A DNA stretch of 63,475 nucleotides, from assembly GCA_964428325.1 (NCBI GenBank), contig CAYRXU010000003.1, forward strand, positions 1-63,475, read 5' to 3'. Under the pieces are notes generated by a model that was not told where the DNA came from, did no database searches, and saw only the letters and a list, made by a program, of their open reading frames with translations. The DNA is from JBBSZK01 sp964428325. Its GTDB lineage: Archaea; Nanobdellota; Nanobdellia; Pacearchaeales; GW2011-AR1. This document shows positions 7,645 to 16,490 of the stretch, in pieces. Position 1 is the stretch's first letter, and each line of letters opens with the position of its first letter. The position numbers and the translations under genes were made by a program.

Positions 7645-7848
7645 ATGGCCGTACTAAGAATGAGTGAAGTTAAGAAGTTGGATGCTAAAGCCCGCGTCGC
7701 TAAAATGCATGAATTGAAGCTAGAATTGGTAAAAATCCAAGCAAGTTCGAGCAAGACACCTGCAAAAACCAAAGAGATTAAAAAGGCTATTGCACGACTC
7801 CATACATTCGCCCAGACTGAAAAGTCAGGACGGAAAACACACAAATAA
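7645..7848 (+). CDS. rpl29: 50S ribosomal protein uL29
   Basis: 67 residues forming two antiparallel helices, as expected for uL29 (MSEVKKLDAKARVAKMHELK, then KTKEIKKAIARLHT). It lies next to uL23 at the tunnel exit in ribosomes. Two nt separate it from uS3 and three from the aIF1 start. Confidence 0.93.
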   Translation: MAVLRMSEVKKLDAKARVAKMHELKLELVKIQASSSKTPAKTKEIKKAIARLHTFAQTEKSGRKTHK

Positions 7849-7851
7849 GAC

Positions 7852-8151
7852 ATGGAGATAGATCCACGAACAGGATTACCTGTTGAAGCTATCGCATGGG
7901 AAGATCTCGCAAAAGGCGAACAGAAGATAACGGTCACAACAGTGGCACGACGCTACGGTAAACTTACCACGCTCGTATCGGGTTTTGACAAGAGTATTGA
8001 CCTGAAAAGCACCGCTAGAGAGCTGAAAGAAGCACTTGCTTGCGGAGGCACAGTCAAAGACGGCGTTATTGAACTGCAAGGAAACCATAAGAAAAACGTC
8101 AGACCAATTTTGGTCAAGATGGGTTTCCCTGATTCGTCAATCAGCGATTGA
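7852..8151 (+). CDS. translation initiation factor aIF1 (SUI1/YciH family)
   Basis: 99 residues with the SUI1 core: TTVARRYGKLTTLVSGFD (residues 29-46), the LKEALACGGTVKDGVIELQG stretch and the C-terminal VRPILVKMGF. aIF1 binds the small subunit near the P site and checks start-codon pairing. In many archaea this spot in the operon holds aIF1 followed by the RNase P subunit Rnp1. Here only 30 nt separate aIF1 from uS17, so rnp1 is absent at this position. Confidence 0.95.
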   Translation: MEIDPRTGLPVEAIAWEDLAKGEQKITVTTVARRYGKLTTLVSGFDKSIDLKSTARELKEALACGGTVKDGVIELQGNHKKNVRPILVKMGFPDSSISD

Positions 8152-8181
8152 TCTTACCAAAAATAGCACAACGATAACACA

Positions 8182-8493
8182 ATGAAAACACAGCAAAAAC
8201 AAGCTACCCCAAAAAGGGAGAAGAAAACAGTAGTGGCAACTCACGGTCGCGTATTCCAAGGATATGTGACTAAGAAGTTTAGCACACGAGTGGTCGTAGA
8301 GTTCGACCGCAGTGCTTACGTGCAGAAGTATGAACGATTCTTGAAGGACAAAACAAGATTGCATGCAAGACTGCCAGAAGCAATGGATGTTTCTGTTGGA
8401 GATTATGTTAAAGTTCAGGAGTGCAGACCATTGAGCAAGATTATCCACTTTGTTGTTATTGAAGTCGTTAGAAAGGGAGAACATAAACAATGA
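8182..8493 (+). CDS. rps17: 30S ribosomal protein uS17
   Basis: 103 residues. An OB-fold typical of uS17, with TVVATHGRVFQGYVTKKFST near residues 17-36 and the DVSVGDYVKVQECRPLSKI signature near residues 73-91. Its stop overlaps the uL14 start (ATGA). Confidence 0.96.
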   Translation: MKTQQKQATPKREKKTVVATHGRVFQGYVTKKFSTRVVVEFDRSAYVQKYERFLKDKTRLHARLPEAMDVSVGDYVKVQECRPLSKIIHFVVIEVVRKGEHKQ

Positions 8494-8891
8494 AAGCAAT
8501 GGCAGCACGCGTAACACGCGGATTGAATATCGGAAGTAACGTTAATGCAAGCGACAATAGTGGAGCGCGCATCGTAAGAATCACAGGTGTAAAGAACGGA
8601 AAGTCTCGTAAAGGAAGACAGCAGACTGCTAAGGTGGGAGATTTCGTTAAAGTTTCTGTACAAGCTGGAAAGCCAGACATGATTGGACAGGTATTTGATG
8701 CAGTTGTTATTCGCCAGAGAAAGTCATACCGACGTTTGACTGGAGAACACGTTATGTTTGAGGACAATGCAGTCGCCCTGATGAAGGATGACAAGGGCAA
8801 CCCAAAAGGAACACAAATCAAAGGAGTTATGGCGCGCGAAGCAGCTGATAGATGGCCTATCGTCATGAAGATCGCCCAATTCGTACTATGA
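8490..8891 (+). CDS. rpl14: 50S ribosomal protein uL14
   Basis: 133 residues. N-terminal VNASDNSGARIVRITGV and the central VVIRQRKSYRRLTGEHVMFE with EDNAVALMKDDKGNPKGT are the uL14 core. It lies at the subunit interface. ATGA overlaps at both ends (uS17 and uL24). Confidence 0.97.
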   Translation: MKAMAARVTRGLNIGSNVNASDNSGARIVRITGVKNGKSRKGRQQTAKVGDFVKVSVQAGKPDMIGQVFDAVVIRQRKSYRRLTGEHVMFEDNAVALMKDDKGNPKGTQIKGVMAREAADRWPIVMKIAQFVL

Positions 8892-9337
8892 GAAGCACAT
8901 TTTCAACTGCGTGGAACAGCAGCAGACAACCTCGAAAGCAGCGAAAGTTTATCGCTAATGCGCCATTGCACGTTAAGCATAACTTTTTAAGCGCTCCTTT
9001 GTCGAAGGAATTACGCACAAAGCACAAGAAGCGCAGCATTGCTGTTCGAAAGGGAGACGAAGTGCTTGTTATGCGAGGATCATTTGCTGAGAAGAAGGCA
9101 AAAGTTTCAAGTGTTGATACTAAGAGAACACGCGTCATGCTTGAAGGTATAACGCGAGCAAAGCGAGATGGAAGTAAAGTTAACGTTCATTTCCACCCAA
9201 GTAATCTTCAGATTATTGCTTTGAACGCTGATGACAAGCATCGACTTGGCACAACAAACACTGCGGTAAAGCCAGCAGCTAAACCAGCAACAGTAAAGTC
9301 AGAGAAAACACAGGAGAAAAAAAATGCATCTAATTAG
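8888..9337 (+). CDS. rpl24: 50S ribosomal protein uL24
   Basis: 149 residues from the ATG that overlaps the uL14 stop. Contains the KOW-type block KGDEVLVMRGSFAEKKAKV near residues 54-72. An Ala/Lys-rich tail closes the protein. The archaeal N-terminus (SRQPRKQRKFIANAPLHVKH) is present. A start at 8852 is in frame but would read through the uL14 end and is not needed. The 3' end overlaps eS4 by 14 nt. Confidence 0.95.
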   Translation: MRSTFSTAWNSSRQPRKQRKFIANAPLHVKHNFLSAPLSKELRTKHKKRSIAVRKGDEVLVMRGSFAEKKAKVSSVDTKRTRVMLEGITRAKRDGSKVNVHFHPSNLQIIALNADDKHRLGTTNTAVKPAAKPATVKSEKTQEKKNASN

Positions 9338-9941
9338 AGCCCACGTAACACCACTCGTGCCAATCGCACGAAAAGGTACACAGTATGTAGCAAGGCCTCG
9401 AAGTCATCACAGAACTGGAGTAAGCGTTCTTGTTGCTGTTAGAGATATGTTGAAGCTTGCGCACACAACACGAGAGGTTCAGGCAATGATCAAGAGCAAG
9501 TCACTTATGATTAACGGACGAGTTGTGCGTGATTTCCATGAGGCTATTCATCTCTACACGCTGCTTGATGCTGATAAGAGATACAAGGTTGGCCTCACGA
9601 CTTCTGGCAGATTGACACTTGAAGCTACAACTGCAAAGACACGTGTTGCTAAGATTATCGGTAAGAAGATGTTGCGCGGAAAAGTTACACAAGTTAATTT
9701 CCACGATGGTACAAATGTTTTAACAAAGGAAAGTGTTGCTGTTGGCGGTTCTGCTGAACTTGATTTGCATAATAAGATTGTCAAGTGGATCCCACTTGAG
9801 AAAGGTGCGCATGTTTTCGTTCGATCTGGAAGTAGTAAGGGTCATGCTGGAACAGTTAAGTCAGTTGAAGAAGGAAAAGTTCATGTTACTATCGGAGGAA
9901 GAACTGTTGCGCTTGATAGCGAACATGTTATTGCACAATGA
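9324..9941 (+). CDS. rps4e: 30S ribosomal protein eS4
   Basis: 205 residues. An S4-type RNA-binding region around residues 20-80 (MIKSKSLMINGRVVRD), a central eS4 domain and a KOW motif near residue 165 (GSSKGHAGTVKSVEEGKV). Slightly shorter than typical archaeal eS4. It sits between uL24 and uL5, its usual archaeal place. Confidence 0.95.
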   Translation: MHLIRAHVTPLVPIARKGTQYVARPRSHHRTGVSVLVAVRDMLKLAHTTREVQAMIKSKSLMINGRVVRDFHEAIHLYTLLDADKRYKVGLTTSGRLTLEATTAKTRVAKIIGKKMLRGKVTQVNFHDGTNVLTKESVAVGGSAELDLHNKIVKWIPLEKGAHVFVRSGSSKGHAGTVKSVEEGKVHVTIGGRTVALDSEHVIAQ

Positions 9942-10471
9942 GCGCACAGAAAACAAAAACTGAAACTATGAACGTTATGAGAAAGCCATACATTGCTAAA
10001 GTTATCTTGAGCGCTGGCGCTACTGGAACTGATTTGGATAAGGCGAAGCGATTGCTTGAGATTATTACTAAGGGTCATGCGCAGATTATCAAAGCCGGTC
10101 CAAAGCGACGTATTCCAGAGCTCAATGTAAGACCAGGACTTGAGCTAGGAACGAGAGTTACATTGCGCGGCGACAAGGCTATCAAATTGCTTTCACGATT
10201 GCTTACAGCGATTGACAACACTATCAAGACAAACCAGATTGCGCCTAATCACTTTTCATTTGGCGTAGAAGAATACATTGACATTCCAGATATGGAATAT
10301 GTAAGAGATATTGGTATTCGTGGCTTTAACACGACAGTTGTATTCGAGCGAGCCGGTGTTCGTGTGAAGTTGAAGAAAGCTAAGAGAGGACATCTTCCAA
10401 TGAGACAACACGTATCACCTGAAGAAATAATGCACTACATGGAGGGTCACTTCAAGACGAAGTTTAGTTAA
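9938..10471 (+). CDS. rpl5: 50S ribosomal protein uL5
   Basis: 177 residues. Recognisable blocks are PYIAKVILSAGATGTDLDKA, ELGTRVTLRGDKAIKLLSRL and FSFGVEEYIDIPDMEYVRDI. uL5 binds 5S rRNA. Start overlaps the eS4 stop (ATGA). A downstream ATG at about codon 11 (MNVMRKPYIAK) could also serve, giving the shorter N-terminus usual for the family. Confidence 0.96.
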   Translation: MSAQKTKTETMNVMRKPYIAKVILSAGATGTDLDKAKRLLEIITKGHAQIIKAGPKRRIPELNVRPGLELGTRVTLRGDKAIKLLSRLLTAIDNTIKTNQIAPNHFSFGVEEYIDIPDMEYVRDIGIRGFNTTVVFERAGVRVKLKKAKRGHLPMRQHVSPEEIMHYMEGHFKTKFS

Positions 10472-10472
10472 C

Positions 10473-10703
10473 ATGACAGCAAGCGACTGGAACAAGATAG
10501 CACGATCATTGCGCAATAAACCTGCAATTTTGAAGAAGTTCACTAAGCATAATAAGCCAAAGGACCGAAAGCACGGTGTTGCCTCAAAGAAGTGCCGACG
10601 CTGTGGAAGACTTGGCGCACATGTAGGCCAGTACAATCTAGGCATGTGCAGACAATGTTTCCGAGATATCGCGGAGGAAATCGGATTCAAGAAATATAGC
10701 TAA
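10473..10703 (+). CDS. rps14: 30S ribosomal protein uS14 (zinc-binding form)
   Basis: 76 residues. The C-terminal 45 residues are standard archaeal uS14: CRRCG and CRQCF give the four cysteines of the zinc site and the end IAEEIGFKKYS matches the family. The first 25-30 residues (SDWNKIARSLRNKPAILKK) are an extension relative to the usual 50-60-residue archaeal protein. TAATG junction with uS8. Confidence 0.95.
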   Translation: MTASDWNKIARSLRNKPAILKKFTKHNKPKDRKHGVASKKCRRCGRLGAHVGQYNLGMCRQCFRDIAEEIGFKKYS

Positions 10704-11080
10704 TGAGCCAAGATATTGTAGCAGATACGCTAAACCAGATCATGAATGCCAAGAAGGCAAAGAAGAGTTCACTTCAAGTAAAGAAGCACTCAAAGTTCCT
10801 ACTTGCAGTTTTGGCTATCGGTAAGCTAAAGGGTTACATCAAGTCATACAAGACTGAGGGAAGAAACCTTGATATTGAAGTCGGAGATTTGCTGAACGCT
10901 TGCAAGGCAGTTAAACCGCGTTTTGTCGCGCGTGCTGATGAGATTATGAAGTACGTACGAAGATATCTTCCTGCGAGAAACATGGGTATTGTCATTGTGT
11001 CAACAAGTAAGGGTTTGATGACACATCACACAGCTATTGAAAATAAAATCGGAGGAAGTATTATTGCTTACTTCTACTAA
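10703..11080 (+). CDS. rps8: 30S ribosomal protein uS8
   Basis: 125 residues. The end KGLMTHHTAIENKIGGSIIAYFY corresponds to the STSxG(L/I)-type C-terminal signature of uS8 (here VSTSKGLMTHHTA), and the N-terminus DTLNQIMNAKKAKKSS is typical. It binds the central domain of 16S rRNA. Confidence 0.97.
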   Translation: MSQDIVADTLNQIMNAKKAKKSSLQVKKHSKFLLAVLAIGKLKGYIKSYKTEGRNLDIEVGDLLNACKAVKPRFVARADEIMKYVRRYLPARNMGIVIVSTSKGLMTHHTAIENKIGGSIIAYFY

Positions 11081-11082
11081 TC

Positions 11083-11625
11083 ATGAAATCAGCTATCAAA
11101 GAAATTATCGAAATTCCAGCAGGCATTGCTTGTGAATCAAAGCACCATGACATTATCTGCAAGAAAGGAAGCGACAGTGTTACCAAGACGTTCAACAAGC
11201 CAGGATTGGTCATGAAGGTTAGTGGAAATACTATTGAGATTTCAAACTCAAAGGCAAACAAGAAAGACACTGCTGTCGTCAGATCTGCTGTTGCTCATGT
11301 GAAGAACATGTTCCGAGGTCTTGAGAAGCACTTTGTTTATCACATGGAAATCTGTAATGTTCACTTCCCTATGACTGTTAAGCATGAAGGCAACAAGTTG
11401 ATTATCAATAACTTCCTTGGTGAAAAGGAAAAGAGATTTGCAACGATTGTTACAGGCGTTAAGCTTGAGATCAATGGTCAACAGCTTGTTTTGTCTGGAG
11501 CTGATGTTGAAGCTGTTGGACAGAGTGCAGCTAATATTGAGAAGGCAACATGGGTCACACATCGTGACAGAAGAGTTTTCCAAGATGGTATCTTTATTAC
11601 CTCTAAGGACGGGGAGGACATCTAA
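11083..11625 (+). CDS. rpl6: 50S ribosomal protein uL6
   Basis: 180 residues, two repeated alpha/beta domains. The second contains the family-typical GQSAANIEKATWVTHRDRRV, ending in FQDGIFITSKDGEDI. Its last base is shared with the eL32 start (TAATG). It lies near the GTPase-associated region of the large subunit. Confidence 0.96.
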   Translation: MKSAIKEIIEIPAGIACESKHHDIICKKGSDSVTKTFNKPGLVMKVSGNTIEISNSKANKKDTAVVRSAVAHVKNMFRGLEKHFVYHMEICNVHFPMTVKHEGNKLIINNFLGEKEKRFATIVTGVKLEINGQQLVLSGADVEAVGQSAANIEKATWVTHRDRRVFQDGIFITSKDGEDI

Positions 11626-11978
11626 TGTCAAAGAAATTCAAGCGAAGTGAGACAGTACGATTCATGCGATTGGGCAAGAACAGACCTAAGTTACAGAAGT
11701 GGAGAAGACCACGAGGACGACACAACAAGATCCGCAGAAAGAGAGCTGGATATCCAACTGCCCCAACAATCGGACATGGAACACCAAATGTAACTAGCGG
11801 TTTGGTCATGGGCAAGAGACCAATTGTTATTCATAACATGCAGGAACTCGCGCATGCTACAGCAAACCACTTGATTATCTTCTCACGAAGAATTGGCGCT
11901 AAGACGAGACTGGAGCTTATGAAGCATGCTCAAGAGCGCAAACTCGCGGTTTTCACAAGAGGTAGAAAGAAACAATGA
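11625..11978 (+). CDS. rpl32e: 50S ribosomal protein eL32
   Basis: 117 residues. The block WRRPRGRHNKIRRKRAGYPT followed by PTIGHGTPN is characteristic of eL32, an archaeal/eukaryotic large-subunit protein. ATGA overlap with eL19. Confidence 0.96.
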   Translation: MSKKFKRSETVRFMRLGKNRPKLQKWRRPRGRHNKIRRKRAGYPTAPTIGHGTPNVTSGLVMGKRPIVIHNMQELAHATANHLIIFSRRIGAKTRLELMKHAQERKLAVFTRGRKKQ

Positions 11979-12388
11979 ACTTGAACACTAAAAGACGACT
12001 AGCAGCACGCGCATTGAATGTAGGAGTGAATAGAATCAGATTCAACAACGAGAGATTGGCCGATGTAGCAGAAGCTATCACCAAGCAGGATATCAGAGAT
12101 CTTGTTGCTGATGGAGCATTGAGCGTTCGTGAAGTTAAAGGCAGAAGCGCAAGTAAGGGTGTGCGCGTACGACGCAGAGCTGGAAGCGTTAAGCATCATG
12201 TTAAGCCTGGCAAGACAACCTATGTTACCTTCGTGAGAAAGATGCGAGCTTACCTTGATGAAATGCGTAAGCAGAAGACCATCACTTCAGAGCAGTTTAC
12301 ACAGCTACGAAAAGAACTTAAAGGCCGTCATATCCACAGCAAGACTCACATGAAGGAGCGGATCACGCATCTGAAGAAAACACAATGA
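11975..12388 (+). CDS. rpl19e: 50S ribosomal protein eL19
   Basis: 137 residues. LNTKRRLAARALNVGVNRIR at the N-terminus and the basic helix with KGRSASKGVRVRRRAG are standard. The long C-terminal helix is present but a little short compared with the usual 150 residues. ATGA overlaps at both ends. Confidence 0.96.
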   Translation: MNLNTKRRLAARALNVGVNRIRFNNERLADVAEAITKQDIRDLVADGALSVREVKGRSASKGVRVRRRAGSVKHHVKPGKTTYVTFVRKMRAYLDEMRKQKTITSEQFTQLRKELKGRHIHSKTHMKERITHLKKTQ

Positions 12389-12897
12389 ACGGAGTAAGCA
12401 GAACTATCAAACGACGCAGACGCGAGGGAAAGACAGACTACAAGGCACGATTGCAGTTGCTTATGTCAAAGTCGCCTCGCCTAGTCATGCGCAGATCAAA
12501 CAATTACGTTACTATGCAGATTGTGTCATCTGACATTGCTCAGGACAAGGTACTCTTTGGAGTAAGTTCAAAAGATCTACTTCAGCACGGATGGCCAGCA
12601 TCACATAAGGGAAGCTTGAAGGGACTTGCTGCAGCTTATCTTACAGGAATGCTTCTTGCTAGCAAGGCAAAGGCAAGCGTGAAGAACGCTATCCTTGACA
12701 TGGGAATGCAGCGAAACGTTAAAAAGGGTCGCGTCTATGCGGCTTTGCGTGGCGTTATTGATGGCGGTATTGCTATTGCTCACAATCCAGCTTCATTGCC
12801 GGATGACAAGCGTATTGAACACAACACTCGCACAAGAGAGATATTCATAAAATTGAAAGGAAACCTAGGACATGGCACAAAGAGAAACAAAGAATAA
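12385..12897 (+). CDS. rpl18: 50S ribosomal protein uL18
   Basis: 170 residues. RRRREGKTDYKARLQLLMSK with PRLVMRRSNNYVTMQI at the N-terminus is the archaeal uL18 signature for 5S rRNA binding. The C-terminal ARGVIDGG-type segment appears as ALRGVIDGGIAIAHNP. The 3' end overlaps uS5 by 26 nt. Confidence 0.96.
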   Translation: MNGVSRTIKRRRREGKTDYKARLQLLMSKSPRLVMRRSNNYVTMQIVSSDIAQDKVLFGVSSKDLLQHGWPASHKGSLKGLAAAYLTGMLLASKAKASVKNAILDMGMQRNVKKGRVYAALRGVIDGGIAIAHNPASLPDDKRIEHNTRTREIFIKLKGNLGHGTKRNKE

Positions 12898-13651
12898 ACC
12901 GAAGGATCTGATTGAAGCAGTTCCAGAAGAAATTCAGAAGCTTGGGGCAGACGGCTCTATCGCAGCTGAAGCTCAGCCAGAATTGTCTATGGAAGAGCAA
13001 GCGCGTCAGACACGCATTGCTGCATGGGAACCAAAGACACAGATTGGTAAGGATGTAAAGCATGGAAAGGAAACAAGTATTGATAATATTCTCTCAACAA
13101 GGAAAAAGATCCTTGAACCGGAAATTGTTGATAGTCTTTTGAAACTTGAGAGCGATTTGATCTCAATTGGTCAAGCTAAAGGTAAGTTTGGCGGCGGAAA
13201 GCGACGCGCCTGGCGCCAGACGCAAAGAAAGACCATGGAAGGTAACGTAGTTTCATTCTCAGCAATGGTTGTTGTTGGCGATAAGCACGGCCATGTTGGC
13301 GTTGGTCTTGGTAAAGGTAAGGAAACTATGCCTGCACGAGAGAAGGCTAACAGAGAAGCACGATTGAGCATCCAGAAAGTGGAGTTAGGGTGTGGAAATT
13401 TCGACTGTTCATGCAGTGAGAAGCACAGCATTCCATTCATCACCGAAGGTAAGTGTGGAAGCGTTCGTGTCAAATTGATGCCGGCTCCACAAGGAACAGG
13501 TCTTGTCGTTGGCGACCAGCTCAAGAAGATTTTGAGACTAGCGGGCGTGAAAGATGTTTACGGAGTAACTGAAGGACAAACTAGAACAACATTCAATGCA
13601 GTAAAGGCTTGCTTTGATGCTCTACTCAACACGAAGAAGGTGAAAAGATGA
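12872..13651 (+). CDS. rps5: 30S ribosomal protein uS5
   Basis: 259 residues, about 40 longer than a typical archaeal uS5 because of an acidic N-terminal extension. The conserved core starts near residue 50 (WEPKTQIGKDVKHG) and has VVSFSAMVVVGDKHGHVGVG (double-stranded-RNA-binding fold) and the C-terminal KILRLAGVKDVYGVTEGQTR. The extension lies over the end of uL18, so translation could instead begin at the in-frame ATG of MEEQARQTRIAAWEP at 12989. Confidence 0.94.
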   Translation: MAQRETKNKPKDLIEAVPEEIQKLGADGSIAAEAQPELSMEEQARQTRIAAWEPKTQIGKDVKHGKETSIDNILSTRKKILEPEIVDSLLKLESDLISIGQAKGKFGGGKRRAWRQTQRKTMEGNVVSFSAMVVVGDKHGHVGVGLGKGKETMPAREKANREARLSIQKVELGCGNFDCSCSEKHSIPFITEGKCGSVRVKLMPAPQGTGLVVGDQLKKILRLAGVKDVYGVTEGQTRTTFNAVKACFDALLNTKKVKR

Positions 13652-14064
13652 TTTTAGCAATTAGAATTTCGGGAATGGTAAGCGTACAGAGAGACACGCA
13701 AGAAACGCTTTACAGAATGCGATTGCGCAGAAAGTATGCTGCTACCTTGATTGCAGATACAAAGGAAAATAGAAAGATGCTTGAGGGTGTACGAAACTTT
13801 ATCGCATATGGAGAAGTTTCAAAAGAAACGCTTCATGATATTATTGCTAAGCGCGGTGAAGGCCTGAATGGAAAGAAGTTTGATGTTGCAAAAGTCATGG
13901 CTGAAATTGACAAGAAGAGCCTTGAAGAGCTTGGAGTCAAACCGTTTTTCAGATTGCACCCACCACGAGGCGGAATTGAAAGCAAAAAGCACTTTGGTAT
14001 TGGCAAAGGCGTATTGGGCAATCACAAGAGCGAAATCAATAAACTAGTGGAGAAAATGCTATGA
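13648..14064 (+). CDS. rpl30: 50S ribosomal protein uL30
   Basis: 138 residues, the long archaeal type. The N-terminal ILAIRISGMVSVQRDTQETL and LRRKYAATLI match uL30, and the C-terminal LHPPRGGIESKKHFGIGKG is the archaeal/eukaryotic extension. ATGA overlaps with uS5 and uL15. Confidence 0.95.
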   Translation: MILAIRISGMVSVQRDTQETLYRMRLRRKYAATLIADTKENRKMLEGVRNFIAYGEVSKETLHDIIAKRGEGLNGKKFDVAKVMAEIDKKSLEELGVKPFFRLHPPRGGIESKKHFGIGKGVLGNHKSEINKLVEKML

Positions 14065-14509
14065 GCATGAAAGTAAAGAAGCGCCGTAAGTTCTCCCGTT
14101 ATCGTGGGTCTAGAGTACATGGTAGAGGCAAGAAGAACAGAACACGAGGTTCAGGAAACACAGGCGGAGTTGGTATGTCGGGTACAGGTAAGCGAGGCGA
14201 CCAGAAGAAGACACTTATCATTAACGAGTATGGGAATAATTATTTCGGCAAGGACAAGACGCTGCGCAGAGGCCGACAGACGAAGACACCAAGCATCACA
14301 TTGAGAAATATTGTAGAGTCCTTGAGCACACTTGTAAAGAAAGGTATTGCTAAGCAAGACAAGAGCGGCTACACCGTCGACTTGAGCAAGTACAAGATCA
14401 TCGGCAGTGATAAAGTCTCTATTGTGTTGAAGATAACCGCAAAGAGCGCAACTGATGGCGCTAAGGAAGCTGTTGCAGCTGCCGGCGGCGAGATTTTGAT
14501 TAAAGAATA
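14061..14509 (+). CDS. rpl15: 50S ribosomal protein uL15
   Basis: About 149 residues. SRYRGSRVHGRGKKNRTRGS with the Gly-rich GSGNTGGVGMSGTGKRGDQK at the N-terminus is the uL15 signature. The last bases before the gap read GAA TA, so the stop (TAA or TAG) most likely uses the first unknown base at 14510 and the protein is essentially complete. Reading through the Ns into secY is an artefact. Confidence 0.95.
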
Positions 14510-14609
14510 NNNNNNNNNNNNNNNNNNNNNNNNNNNNNNNNNNNNNNNNNNNNNNNNNNNNNNNNNNNNNNNNNNNNNNNNNNNNNNNNNNNNNNNNNNN
14601 NNNNNNNNN
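14510..14609. other. scaffold gap (100 N)
   Basis: Exactly 100 unknown bases between uL15 and secY, so the length is probably nominal. The flanks are not repeats of each other. The missing sequence must include the first dozen or so codons of secY. Confidence 0.95.
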
Positions 14610-15946
14610 CCTGCTGAGAAGAAGGTAAGCTTCAATGTTAAGTTGCGGTGGACGCTCATTATCATGGGCGTTTTCTTCATTCTTTACAACATTCCATTGC
14701 ACGGCCTGAGTGCGAATGCGCTTGAGAGATTCAGATATCTAGCTGTTTTGTTCGGAACAGATTTTGGTAGCGTTATTAGTTTAGGTATTGGACCGATTGT
14801 TATGTCGTCTATTATCTTGCAATTGCTTGTTGGTTCTGGCATTTTGACCATTAATACAAAAACAGAAGAAGGAAAGAAGCTGTATCAAGGTATCCAGAAG
14901 CTTGGAGTATTATTCTTCATCGTGTTTGAATCGCTCGTGTATGTATTAATGCAAGGATTGCAGGCAGCACCAGGATTTACTGGCATTGTGATAATTCAAT
15001 TGATACTGGGCGGACTTGCCATCATGTTCATGGATGAAGTCGTAAGCAAGTGGGGTTTCGGTTCAGGAGTTTCATTGTTCATCGTGGCCGGTGTGGCGCT
15101 GCACTTGTTTACAGGATTGTTCCAATTCATCGGGCCAACTGGAGAGAATTGTCTTGTTGACTTTGGTAATACTGCATGTACGGGTAAAGTGCTTGTCGTT
15201 TTGCAATCCATTATCAATGGAGCGCCACGTGAAGCCTTGCTTGCGTTCGCCATCATTGCTATCACAGCTGTCTTGTTCATGGGCATTGTATGGGCACAAA
15301 GTCTGAAGATTGAGCTACCCCTCAGCTTTGATCGCTTGAGAGGATATATGGTGAAGTGGCCATTGCCATTGTTCTATGCTTCCAACATTCCAGTTATTCT
15401 CGTGGCTGCGCTCGTTGCGAACTTGCAGCTATTTGCAGGATTGATTGAAGGATGGCTTGGTCATGCGACATTCCTCGGCACGTTTTCTAACGGAGTTCCT
15501 GTATCAGGTTTCGCTTACTGGATTGGACATACTGACCTAGTTACTGCAGTTATCACCGGAAGCTTGCAGACATCACATCTTATCCAAGCTGTAACGCACG
15601 TGTTCTTCTATGTTGCATTGTCTATTGTATTCTCGATCTTCTGGGTCAAGACAGCAGGCATGGATGCTTCAAGTGTTGCACGCAACATTATGAATTCTGG
15701 TTTGCAGATTCCAGGTTTCAGAAAGGATGAGAGAGTTCTTGAGAGCATCTTGAGTAGATACGTCTTGCCACTCACCATCATGGGGGGTGCGGCCATTGGA
15801 ACACTTGCAGCTATTGCAGACCTCTTCGGAGTTTTGACTTCGGGTACATCTCTGCTTTTGGCGATTACAATTACATACCAATTATTCCAGAATATTGCAC
15901 AGCAGCATGCCGTTGATATGCATCCTGCTTTGAAGAAGTTTGTTGG
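14610..15946 (+). CDS. secY: preprotein translocase subunit SecY, both ends in gaps
   Basis: About 445 codons are visible. The N-terminus, lost in the gap, would add about 15-20 residues. The rest shows the ten-helix SecY layout: TM1 from WTLIIMGVFFILYNIPLHGL, the plug-region segment VISLGIGPIVMSSIILQLLV, the cytoplasmic loop SLKIELPLSFDRLRGYMVKW and the C-terminal HAVDMHPALKKFVG. Archaeal SecY ends close to this point, so only a few residues are missing on the right. SecY forms the protein-conducting channel. Last gene of the operon, its usual archaeal place. Confidence 0.95.
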
Positions 15947-16046
15947 NNNNNNNNNNNNNNNNNNNNNNNNNNNNNNNNNNNNNNNNNNNNNNNNNNNNNN
16001 NNNNNNNNNNNNNNNNNNNNNNNNNNNNNNNNNNNNNNNNNNNNNN
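15947..16046. other. scaffold gap (100 N)
   Basis: Exactly 100 unknown bases over the end of secY. The sequence resumes directly at the TATA box of the next gene. Any small gene in between (adenylate kinase sits here in many archaea) cannot be excluded, because the real gap length is unknown. Confidence 0.95.
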
Positions 16047-16047
16047 A

Positions 16048-16055
16048 TTTATATA
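16048..16055 (+). promoter_or_regulatory. TATA box of the 16077 gene
   Basis: TTTATATA followed by 21 nt before the ATG at 16077. Confidence 0.7.
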
Positions 16056-16076
16056 CGATTTTTAGCTCACTGAGAT

Positions 16077-16478
16077 ATGGCTCTACAAGAGATTGCGATT
16101 GCTTATCCTAAGACAAGTGTTATTGCTATTTCGGCGCTTGTGAGCTTGTTTATCTCTATCGTTAATCATTTTATGATGGATAAGGATCGCATTAGAGCGT
16201 TGAAGGAAAAGCAGAAGACGTTACAGGCAAATATCAAGAACGAGCAGGATGCTAGGCGCAAGATGGACATGACAAACGAGATGCTTCAGCATAGCATGGA
16301 AACTATGAAGCACTCAATGAAGCCTGCCCTTGTTACGATGATTCCATTGTTGATTATATTCTGGTTCATTAAAGGCATATTTACAGTTACGTCGCTAGGC
16401 GGGCATTGGATATGGTACTATATCGGAGGAGCTCTTGTATTTGGATTGCTCTTCAGGAAACTTTTTAAACTGCCTTAA
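16077..16478 (+). CDS. EMC3/TMCO1 (DUF106) family YidC-like membrane insertase
   Basis: 133 residues. One N-terminal membrane helix (about residues 14-32), a charged coiled-coil region (residues 35-75, with KDRIRALKEKQKTLQANIKN) and two C-terminal membrane helices (about 82-98 and 108-125). The three-helix plus cytoplasmic coiled-coil layout is that of archaeal DUF106 proteins, the Oxa1/YidC/EMC3 relatives that help insert membrane proteins. Location beside secY is the usual archaeal arrangement. Confidence 0.9.
   Translation: MALQEIAIAYPKTSVIAISALVSLFISIVNHFMMDKDRIRALKEKQKTLQANIKNEQDARRKMDMTNEMLQHSMETMKHSMKPALVTMIPLLIIFWFIKGIFTVTSLGGHWIWYYIGGALVFGLLFRKLFKLP
16462..16469 (+). promoter_or_regulatory. 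TATA box of the prefoldin gene
   Basis: TTTTTAAA followed by 21 nt before the ATG at 16491. It overlaps the end of the upstream gene and favours 16491 over the in-frame TTG at 16485. Confidence 0.65.
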
Positions 16479-16490
16479 GCGACCTTGAGT

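Noticed and set aside
14061..16073. One continuous 670-codon frame from uL15 through secY
   Set aside because: It runs through two N gaps of nominal 100-nt length; the frame across Ns is meaningless, uL15 ends at the first gap and SecY is a separate protein.
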